From the NCBI GenBank assembly GCA_022828595.1, contig JAKGHH010000007.1:38812356-38876355 (forward strand): DNA of 64,000 nt, in the 5' to 3' direction. Of the stretch, positions 11,622 to 20,100 are shown one piece after another. A program made the position numbers and the translations under genes. Below the pieces are notes generated by a model. The model had not been told where the DNA came from. It was given only the letters and a program-made list of their open reading frames with translations, and did not search any database. Origin of the DNA: Nelumbo lutea (Eukaryota > Streptophyta > Magnoliopsida > Proteales > Nelumbonaceae). Each line of letters starts with the position of its first letter. Within the stretch, counting starts at the first letter, position 1.

Positions 11622-11745
11622 GGAACCCTTGGCCATTTTCTCTGCCACCAAGCTCTCCTCATTGTCGTTTGAGCTCGCATCGGAGGTCTTCTAAGCTCGG
11701 GTCTTCCAGTTCGTCCCGTTTTCCTAGTCCGGTCGCGTTCCTTTG

Positions 11746-13973
11746 GTGAGTCTCCCGAGCTTCCCTTACCCTTTTCAATTTGTTTCTTCCTTTTAGTTCG
11801 GTATGTCGTCTAGTGTAGACAGTCTCATCGACGAGCCCGAGGTAGGTACCTCGGCTCAGGGTGTCTCCTCTACTGCCCCAGCCATTCGAAGTACGGGTGG
11901 CTTCGGGTCATCTGGCGTCCACCTCCCATCGAGGTCGAGAACTAGATCAGTTCGGACCTTCCATAATGACTTCGAAGAGGCTTCAGGACCCTCATATGGA
12001 GGTTCCGCCTCCCTAAGGAATATCATATAGTCTTTCCCACCGGCAACTTCCTATGGGAGCACAGTCCCAACGAGATCGTGATCTTCAGGGAACAACTAGT
12101 AGCCGGGCTCCGAACTTCCTCTTTCACCCTCTGATCGTTGAGGTGTTGGTGCACTTCAACATCACCTGGACCAAACTCCACCCAAACTCCATACAGAATG
12201 TGGTGGGGTCCATCTCTCTTTGCTTCGATTGCTCCCTCTTTATAGATTTAGATGTTCTCAGTACAATTTTGGCTATAAAGATGAGCGCTTCGGGCGCTCT
12301 CCCCGGGCATAGGTGGTCCTATTACCTGTCCCCCCCCCCCCCCCGCCCGGGTTTCAAACTCATGCACAAGCACCAGAGCAAAGTCTCAGCTTGGAAGCGA
12401 GACTACTTCGTAGTCTGGAGCAGTACGGGGTGGCCCTTCCCCACTGATTGGAGGATAGCCATTCAAGACCCTGGTGTCATCCTTGACGGGAAGACCAAGA
12501 AGGCACTCCAGTCACTGGCTAAGCTCGGGTTGAATTATAAAGACTTTACTTCTGAGGAGAAGTTCGTCCAGGCGAGCTTGAGCCTAGATAGGTTTTCCCC
12601 CACTTCAACTTTCCGTTTACATGTTTGCTTCGGGTTGCTAATGTCGTGTTTCACTACAGGTCCCATGGAGGCGGAAAGAATAGACAACCAGAAGCTCTTC
12701 CACCAGATGAAGAGGAAGAAATGCGTAGCCAAGAAGGCACGCGTTAGGTCCCCGCAAGCTTCACCTGAGCCCCAACCTCCGTAGACTTCTGCCTCGGGGC
12801 CCGAGGTGGTTGGCCACTCCCATCATCGACTTGGAAGAAGGGGCCGTGCCTAAGGGGCCCGAGGTAATGGTGGAACCTGCCGCTAAGCCCACTGAGCCTG
12901 CTGCCAAGCCACCAGACTTGCTGGAGAAAGCGTTGCCAAAGCCAACGCTGCTGCTGCTGGGGCTCATCCTACCGAAGCTGTCGTCGAGGCCTCTGAGAGA
13001 GTTCCACTCGTTGATGTGGAGATGACGGCTTCTAGCTCGAAGAGTCAAGGGAGCCAAACCGTCCTGAACCCCGAATGCAGCCTGAAGAAGAGTAAGCTGG
13101 CTGCATACTCGGGGGAGGTCAGCGAGTGGGCCGAACTCACTCTTGGTCAGCTCGGCGCCCGAGCTGCCACTCATACTATGGTGGTGAGTCCCCCTTCTTT
13201 TTTTTTCTTTTTCTTTTTTCTTTTTTTTTTGCTGGTCTCCCTCGTTAACCGGTTCTCCCTTTTGCAGGTGAACTCTGCCATTCGTGGCCTTGACCCTCCA
13301 ATCTGATCGGCTTCTGAGAAGCGGGCTCTGGAGGCTGAGAAATCACTCGCGCAGCCCATACTGAGTTGAGGGCAGCTCGTTGTCAGGTTCACCGCCTGGA
13401 GAGTGACGCCTCGGCTCAAAAGAGCTTCATCGAGGTGTTAATGTCAAAGAAGGGGGAGTTGGCCCGAGACAAAGACAAGTTGAGAGCCAAGGTGGAATGG
13501 CCTCAAGGTCGGTCAGGAGGCCTTAGGGAACAAGGTGATCAGGCCTCAAGGCTGAGCTGGATGCCCTGAAGCTCGAGGTACAAGGCCTTAAGGAGGCGAA
13601 GGGGAAGCTGGAGCATGAAGTGGACTACCTCCAGGAGGACATAAGGGAGAAGACTGCAATCTTCGAGGGTGCTCTCAAGGAGGCCAAGACTCAGGCCGTC
13701 ATTGACTACGTCAACTCTTTGAGATTCGATGACGTGAATGACGGAGGCCTACCGTAAAGGATTTCATGATAGTCGGTGGCTGATTAGGCACCTCTACCCT
13801 GAGCTGGACACGAGTGCCATCACTACTTCGCGGATTACTGACAACATCGTGCGTCAGTCAAAAGATGACCCCGATTTCCGAGGATGAGGGCGCCGAAGAT
13901 GGAGGCAGAGGATGTCAGTTCAGATACTGTCCCCGAGGGGGCCCCTGATAGAGGCAACGAGCTCCCAAAGTAG
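11746..13973 (+). pseudogene. Antisense ORF of the Tat element (plant gypsy-type transposon protein, PF04195-like)
   Basis: Transcribed opposite to gag-pol. A leader intron is likely at 11746-11796 (GTGAGT...TTTTAG), just before ATG 11803. The N-terminus is serine-rich. Around 12.05-12.5 kb lies the family core: FHPLIVEVLVHF, TKLHPNSIQNVVG, a proline run, then WKRDYFVV, in the style of the 'putative gypsy type transposon' domain. A second intron is likely near 12592-12659 (ends CACTACAG) and a third at 13185-13268 (GTGAGT, long pyrimidine tract, TTTTGCAG). Then comes a long charged coiled-coil region (13.3-13.75 kb) and an acidic tail ending at a TAG at 13971-13973. Frameshifts (near 12.1, 12.95 and 13.3-13.5 kb) break it. 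Its role is unknown in the family. Confidence 0.75.
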
Positions 13974-14370
13974 TTTGCTCTTTATATTTGCAACTTAATC
14001 CTTTCCCTTTCTGAACTGTGAATGTACTATCCTGAGCCTTTGAGCTCGGGTAAAAATTCTTGTACTTGAACTCTCTTTTTAATGAAGTATAGTTTCTTTT
14101 GAGTATCTCTGAGTGCAAAAATACTTCTAAGTGTGAGTGGACTCCAAGCTGGTCAATTTAATGTATAGGTTACCCAAGCTGTCAAGCCACCGAGTTGGTG
14201 GTAAGGGTATCTGAGTGAAGTGTTAACTTCGGGTTGCGCGGGTTACCTCGGACTATCGGGGCTACCGAGCTGAGTAAGAGCAGCAAGGGTATAGACACCG
14301 TAGGGTTCATACCCGAGCCTATCTTGATTCCCTTAAGGGTTAGAGATAACTAGGTTTTTGTCAGTTTGGC

Positions 14371-14690
14371 ATTTTGTGGCCGTTAGGCTTTGGGAGGGAT
14401 TTTTGTAGTCCGTTCCTGAATTCCCCCATGCCGAAGTGGCAACTGGGGTTTTCTTGTGGCCCCTTAGGCTTAAGAAGGGACCCGTAGTGTGCTCTTGGAT
14501 TCCACCTAGGCCAAAGTGGCGACTGGGGTCTTCTTGTGGCCCTTAGGCTTAGGGAGGGAACCGTAGTCCGCTCCTGGATTTCACCTAGGCCAAGGTGGCA
14601 ACTGGGGTTTTCTTGTGGGCCTTAGGCTTTGGGAGCGGCTCGTGGCCTACTCAGTTCTTACAAATAGTATTGTCTTAAGTTGATAATATT
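14371..14690. repeat. Tandem repeat, 80-bp unit, four copies
   Basis: CTTGTGGCCCTTAGGCTT and close variants recur near 14371, 14451, 14531 and 14611, an 80-bp period. Each unit also carries CACCTAGGCCAAAGTGGC and a CTGGGGTTTTC-like block. It separates the antisense gene's 3' end from the integrase gene's 3' end, so it lies between two convergent transcription units. Confidence 0.85.
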
Positions 14691-14769
14691 CCATGCCCAA
14701 GGTACTTGTTTCCCTTCGAGGGTCTCGAGCTCGTACGTTCCTTCCCCGAGCACTCGTTTCACTCGGTAA

Positions 14770-15830
14770 GGACCTTCCTAGTTGGACCCAAGCTTGCCAG
14801 CGTCGGGCTCAGGTACCATAATTTTACGAAGGACCAGGTCACCAAATCGGAGGTTCCGCTTCTTGACCCTGGCGTTATAGTACCGAGCTATTCTCTGTTG
14901 GTAGGCTGCGGTCCTGATGTATGCGAAGTCCCTTACCTCGTCGAGTAGATCGAGGTTGGTACATAGCTCATCTTCGTTTGTTTGATCACAGTATGCTTCT
15001 AGTCGCAGAGTAGGTACTTCGATCTCTACGGGAATCACTACTTCGGTGCCGTAGGTGAGATTGAAGGGTGTTTCTCTCGTGGCGGTCTTCTCCGTGGTCC
15101 AGTAGGCCCATAGAACACTAGGTAGTTCATCCACACACAACCCTTTAGCTTGTTCCAGCCAGCCGTGCCTTTAGTCCACGGAGGATGGCTCTATTTGTGA
15201 CTTCTACTTGACCGTTTGCTTGGGGGTGCGCGTCTGAAGTATAATTATGTTGGATTCTCATGTCTCGGCACTAGTATTGGAATTTTATGTCCTTCGGAAC
15301 TGCTTGCCGTTGTCGGATATCAATAACCGAGGTAATCCGAAGCGGCACACGATGTTCTTCCAAAAGAAGTTTTGAACATTTCGGATTGTGATCATCACGA
15401 GGGGTTCGGCTTCTACCCACTTGGTAAAGTAGTCCACTACTACTACTAAGAACTTTCTTCCACCCATTGTTGGCGGGAATGGCCCGAGTAGATCGTTGCC
15501 CTACTGCGTAAAGGGCCACAGGCTGGTGAGATACTTGAGGTCGGTAGTGGGTTGGTGGTGAATATTGGCATGCCTCTGGCATTTGTCACATTTTCTAACG
15601 AGCTCAATAGCGTTTGCTTTCATTGTTGGCCATTAATACCCTTGTCAAAGTGCCTTTTGGGCGAGGGCCCTGCCCCCCAAGTGCCCATCACACAGGCCCT
15701 CATGGGTGTCGTGGAGTACGAGCTTGGCTTCGGTAGGTCGTAACCAACGCAAGTAGGGGAGAATGTAAGATCTCCGGTATAGTTGTTCGTCTATCATGAC
15801 ATATTTGGCTGTGTTGGCGTTGCAAAAACC
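14770..15830 (-). pseudogene. Tat-lineage integrase
   Basis: This would catalyse insertion of the cDNA. Read from 15830 downward in shifting frames: a His-rich N-terminal segment, the C-x2-C part of the HHCC zinc motif (KCDKCQRH, ~15.58 kb), then NDLLGPFP with the first catalytic Asp (~15.49 kb), YFTKWVEAEPL, ISDNGKQF with the second Asp (~15.31 kb), and the catalytic Glu region near 15.2 kb. The C-terminal part 15140-14778 is open: VLWAYWTTEKTATRETPF, LTYGTEVVIPVEIEVP, then RARYYN-like and FGDLVL motifs. The catalytic triad is present but frameshifts and stops at ~15.25-15.5 kb disrupt it. Confidence 0.85.
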
Positions 15831-16059
15831 CTTCTAGTTGTATTGCGGTATGCAGGGAGGATCCCATGTAGCAGCAAGAAGCTCGCGAGCGGGTTAATCC
15901 ATCTCGGCTTTGCTTAAACGATGGGAGCGACCTCCTCTGCCCCCTTGAGAATGCTAGGTCGAGATAGGTCCTCTATGTACACGGTTCTCATGGTGACGTC
16001 TCTAGTTCTGTCTAACTTGGACAGGACGTCGGCCTCAGCGTTCTCTCTGACCTAGGAAT

Positions 16060-16740
16060 TTGTTTGATAAAGTGTGACTGGAAGTTGAGAAAGGCCTCTT
16101 TGACTTTGGCTAAGTAGGCGATCATGGTTGGTTCGCGAGCTTTGTACTCGCCGGTGACCTGGTTCACACAAGCTGGAGGTCGCTGCAAATAACGATGTGC
16201 TTGGCTTTTTCTTCTTTGGCTAAAGCTAGTCCAGCTATCAGCGCTTCATACTCCGCTTCATTGTTAGATGTCGTGAACTCGAAGCGTAGCGTGTACTCCA
16301 ATTTCGTGCCACTTGGGCCGTGCATAACTATTCCGGCTCCACTACCCTACTGGTTCGAGGAGTCATCTACGTGAAGGATCCAGGGCTCCTCAGGAGAGAT
16401 GCCACACTGGTTGCTAACTCACGGGGCTCAGACTCGACTGGCCTGGGAGCTTCGGGCTCACCCGAGTTGGGAGCCTCGTGCTCAACCGCCCTGGGGGCTT
16501 CAGAGCTGAATGTGCATTCGGCGATGAAATCTGCTAAGGCTTGGGCCTTAATGGCAGTTCGTGGCTTGTACTTGGAGGATCGTACTCGCTCAGTTCAATG
16601 GCCCACTTCGTCAACCGACCAGAGACTTTGGGTTTAAGTAAGACTTGCCATCAGAGGTTTGTCGGATAGAACGATAACGGTGTGAGCCTAGAAGTACAGG
16701 CGGAGTTTTCAAGCTGCAATTACTAGTGCGTATGCTAGCT
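16060..16740 (-). pseudogene. Tat-lineage RNase H
   Basis: This would degrade the RNA strand during reverse transcription. Decayed frames show the RNase H block around the catalytic Glu (EAEYEALIAGLALA, 16262-16226), followed by the CSDLQLV-like block with a further Asp near 16.18 kb, and an upstream segment that resembles the GRLTKWA region found between RT and RNase H (~16.6 kb). It lies between the RT remnant and integrase, as expected. Many stops and frameshifts make it a pseudogene. Confidence 0.7.
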
Positions 16741-16849
16741 TTTCTATCTCTGGGTATCTCGTCTTTGCTCCCTGCAATACTTTACTAACATAATAGATGG
16801 GTCATTGAACCTGATCTACCTCTTTTATTAGTACCAAACTGACCACCCT

Positions 16850-17384
16850 CGTCACTTGCCAGAGAGGTACAGTCCTAAAACATCGCCCTCCTCGGGCCAG
16901 GTTAAAATCGACACACTAGCGAGGTATTTCTTGAGCTCGTCAAATGCGAGCTGACAGTCTTGGTCCACTCGAACCCTTTTGCTCTTGATTACCTTAAAGA
17001 ACGGCAGACAGCGGTCCGCCGATTTTGGACATTGAAGCGGCTCAGGGCAGCTATGCGGCCATTCAACCTCTGAACCTCCTTCAACCTCTTGTCGCGGACC
17101 ATGCAAAAATATCTAAATTCTGAAGTAAGAAGCTTACCAGTTCAGATCGTAGGGGCTCCTGGACGGAAGTGCCGATCTGAAGCGTCTGAGCTGGGTCTAC
17201 TGCTGAGGTCAGGATCGCGACTGTTTCTTCCGTGGGTGTGGCTTGCTCTTCGCCTTGCTCCGTGGGCCGCTCTAGTTCGAGGTCGTCGGCCACCTTGATT
17301 TTCCCCTTCAGGGCGGCAACATAGCACTTGTGGGACTCGAGTTGGTCACCCCACGCTATCCCCACACCGAAGTCTGTTGGGAAC
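16850..17384 (-). pseudogene. Reverse transcriptase remnant lacking the palm
   Basis: Only the two ends of RT survive. The start is read as SFLLQNLDIFAW (to about 17100), the motif that normally precedes the fingers. Directly after it comes LKEVQRLNGRIAALSRF, which normally lies in the thumb, followed by the connection region FDELKKYLASVSIL. The whole fingers and palm block, including YVDD, is absent. The junction lies near 17097-17099. The element therefore cannot copy itself. Confidence 0.85.
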
Positions 17385-17882
17385 TTCATAGCCAAATGGT
17401 AAGTGGAGACCACCGCCCATATGACATGGGTGTTGGTCGACCTATTATGGCATTGTAGGGGGAGAGGGTTATGACCACCAGGAAGTCGTGTTTGAAATTG
17501 ACCCACACAAGGCCATGTTGCCTTCTATAGTATATTACTATTTTCCCAAGGGGACGGACTTCTTCTCCGCTGAAGCCCACCCAAAGGAGTGTCTGTAGGC
17601 TTCAGGTCGGCTTCTCTGCAACTGAAGTTGGTCGAACGCAACTTTGAAAAGGATGATGTCAACTGAGCTGCCTAAGTCAACGAGTACGCGCCTGACCTCG
17701 AAGTCGTTGATTCTTAGTTTTATTACGAGCGCATCATCGTGGGGATAAGTGGACCCCCCGCACATCGTCTTCTGTGAAGAAAAATCAGGTCTAACCGTCT
17801 TCGGCCGCTTTGGGGGGTTCTGCTCTTCCCGGGTGGCCTCATGAACTGATGTCCAAGCTGCTGCTGAAGTGCAACCCCGCAA
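17385..17882 (-). pseudogene. Tat-lineage aspartic protease
   Basis: The segment 17882-17538 contains HDDALVIKLRINDFEVRRVL followed by VDLGSSVDIILF, the D-x-G active site in the form usual for Tat elements. In an overlapping frame, GFSGEEVRPLGKIV (17580 down) continues the protease C-terminus. TLSPYNAIIGRPT (~17.46 kb) is the flap-to-C-terminal block. One frameshift around 17540-17580 separates the two pieces. It lies between gag and the RT remnant. Confidence 0.85.
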
Positions 17883-17900
17883 CGATCGAACCTCCCACTA

Positions 17901-18978
17901 TCATGTGGATGGTCCCCTGAACTGGCCTCTCCTCCGGAGGCTACCTCTATAGTTGTTCGGCCGGCTCTTACCATGCTCCCCTTGCCGACCTGCTCTATTA
18001 CTATTGTTATTATTATTTTGTACAAAGTTTCTAAAATATCCGTGACGGATAAGCTCCTCTATCTCATCGCGGAGGTTTTTACAACTCTTGGTACTGTGAC
18101 CGTGATCTTTGTGAAAACTACAATACAGACTCTTATTTCTTTCATTGGGATTCCCCTCAGACGGGGTGGCCACTTTCACGTATGGGGTGTCCCCTTGATC
18201 ACCATCAGGATTTCGGCCCGCTTCGCATTCAGTGGGGTGTAATCAGCGTTCGTGCTGCTCACCTCTGCATTGTCCGAAATGGTTTGCGTAGGAAGTAGCC
18301 CGGTCTGCTGGTGGTGGCTGTGGACAGAGGGGCCTTTCCTGGAGTTTGTTTGCCAGGATCTCGAATAGGTTTTCAAGGATCGGGGCTCCAAACTTCGACT
18401 ATCGAGGCAATGTAGACCTGGCGAGTTGGGATCCTCCCGACCTGTCCGCCCGCGGTGAGATCCGGATAGCCGTTCTCTCCCGTTTGCCGTGGGGAGAGGC
18501 CTGGTTTTTTGGGAGATTTTGGGGGGCCTCTCCCTTGGTCGGTAGGGCGCTCGTTCTATCGGCGAGACTTAGTTTGCTACGAGGCTGGGCGCTGAGGGCT
18601 GCTGAAGTTGAGGTTGAGGCAGCTGGGCGAACTGTTGCTGATACTGATACTAATACTGGGAGACTTAGCTTGTTGATAGAGCTGAAATTGTTGGAACTGT
18701 TGCAGTTGGGCCTGCATGGCCCGCATGCACTGCATCAAGTCCTCTTAGTTGATTCGGGCTAGCCGCTGGGGGCACGACCGAAGTTCGGTGGATGTCGCTC
18801 CGACTGTAGCAGGGAGTGGGAAGATGACTGGTGCCACCGTGAGAGGCACATTCAAGCTAGGGATTTCGTCCGCTGAGAGTGGGACGGTGAATTGTTTGAT
18901 ACATACAGTAGGAAGCTGGGGTTGTTCCCTGGAGTTGTCCATTTCTGTGCTTCATCCGACGTTGCTAGAGGAAGCCAT
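17901..18978 (-). pseudogene. Tat-lineage gag with capsid core missing
   Basis: The start is likely the ATG at 18978 (MASSSNVG, then a stop), 70 bp after the primer-binding site. The N-terminal half is glutamine, proline and serine rich. The C-terminal block 18179-17901 holds the nucleocapsid-like motif YCSFHKDHGHSTKSCKNL, then IEELIRHGYFRNFV, an asparagine run and arginine-rich tail. Just upstream is YTPLNAKRAEILMVI. The capsid core expected between the N-terminal half and this block is not recognisable: only ~150-300 bp lie there, so an internal deletion is likely. Several stops are present. Confidence 0.75.
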
Positions 18979-19048
18979 GAGCGTTGGATTGTTTCAAGGA
19001 GGAAAAGGAACTGAAAGGGTTTAGGAGAGAAAAGCCTTTTGAAGCGTT

Positions 19049-19066
19049 TTCCCACAGACGGCGCCA
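19049..19066 (-). other. Primer-binding site of the Tat-lineage element (TGGCGCC type)
   Basis: The minus strand reads TGGCGCCGTCTGTGGGAA, a well-known primer-binding sequence of Tat/Retand-like and related gypsy elements. It starts 2 nt from the LTR end at 19069. Confidence 0.9.
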
Positions 19067-19068
19067 AA

Positions 19069-19157
19069 TGATGTAGCGCAAATCCGGTCACTCCTAGCTG
19101 GCATTTGGCGTGGCTCCTGAGAGGTACTGAGACGAGAGGAAAGAGGAAGAACTCCCG
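19069..19157 (-). repeat. Truncated 5' LTR of the Tat-lineage element
   Basis: TGATGTAGCGCAAATCC and the next ~70 bp match the start of the 3' LTR at 10473. Similarity stops sharply after GAACTCCCG at 19157. The remaining ~800 bp of LTR is replaced by unrelated AT-rich DNA. Confidence 0.88.
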
Positions 19158-20100
19158 CGAATTCACCATAAAAGCAACCTCCAATAATGCACTCCATCTC
19201 CTCATTGGAGTCCATCACACCCCATTATAAGGTAAGTTATTATCGAAATTTGATTCGGTATCTGATACTACCTTAGTCTCCATTTCGGTTTTCTTATCAG
19301 TAGCCATCACATTCACTATCATGCAATTTAATAAATACAAACAAAAATTATAATCATATTATGGAAGGCATAAATGTAAAAGATAAAAATAAATAAATAG
19401 CACATACTTGCAAACAAGTTTCACACTATCGGTACACTTGTACAACTCTCTAATCATCTTCAATCGCAAGGCAAGAGACCCGATTGCAATAAACAAGTCA
19501 CGGAATTCACCATTCATGAACTAGAGATTAGCAAACATAAATATAGGACTCCCCCTCTTCAATCTTAGGGATCTCAACTAGGAGGTTTGTGCAACGTTCC
19601 TTAGGTCTTAGACTCTTGTCCTTGCCAATTCTATGAGCAGTTGTTAGTTCAAATGCAAAAGCAATTATTTCCAAATTCTTGCTAACTCATACAACACCTG
19701 TTGTCTTCTTTCTCCTAGAAGAGCTGCTACTCGTACAAAACTCCACAAACTTCCCTCTAAATCAGATTTAAGACAATGCTATCATTACTTAAACTAAAGC
19801 TAACCATAATTACCTACAAGAAACCCAACAAAACAGGTTTGATTTCAAAAAAAGAAAAAAAAAATCCAAGTTAGAACTAACTCTGCTAAACATGCATTAA
19901 TCTAATAAAGGGAAAAAAACTCCAAACAATTAAACAAACACAGGAAAACCGAATTCTACATATTAACTTCATCCATCCTTAAACGAAATGGACAACAACA
20001 ACAACAAAAAACCTTGATCACAAAAGTTCATTCTAGCATTTCATCTATGAGTAAATAGAAAAGAAAAAACCAAAAGAATGTAGAAAATCCTATTATAGAT
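19158..20100 (-). pseudogene. Unrecognised, possibly decayed coding fragment
   Basis: I do not recognise this. The minus strand shows coding-like pieces. Around 19770-19670 there is a stretch reading LEGSLWSFVRVAALLGERRQ and VLYELARIW, then a stop. Around 19600-19540 lies IPKIEEGESYIYVC. Around 19515-19410 lies FRDLFIAIGSLALRLKMIRE, with GTATGT after it and CTCTAG before it, like splice sites. A further open piece near 19330-19240 starts MATDKKTEMETK. These may be exons of a decayed host or transposon gene. The rest (to 20100) is AT-rich with no feature I can name. Confidence 0.3.

Larger units (their letters stand above)
10473..19157 (-). mobile_element. Tat-lineage Ty3/gypsy element with antisense gene, defective
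   Basis: This is a minus-strand LTR retrotransposon running gag (18.9 kb), protease, RT remnant, RNase H, integrase (14.8 kb), then an antisense gene on the plus strand, and its 3' LTR at 10473-11361. The primer-binding site is TGGCGCC-type at 19049-19066. The 5' LTR is truncated to 89 bp at 19157. An extra gene antisense to pol, between integrase and 3' LTR, is known from some Tat-lineage elements. Internal deletions in gag and RT mean it could not move on its own. The left flanking 5 bp is GATTA; the right TSD is lost with the truncated LTR. Confidence 0.88.

Noticed and set aside
13171..13419. Minus-strand ORF with poly-lysine tail
   Set aside because: The lysine run is the reverse of the pyrimidine tract of a plus-strand intron.
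14430..14600. TGGCGACTGGGG-like words as a tRNA-Arg primer-binding site
   Set aside because: They occur in every unit of an 80-bp tandem repeat, are not next to an LTR, and this element has a clear TGGCGCC-type site at 19049-19066.
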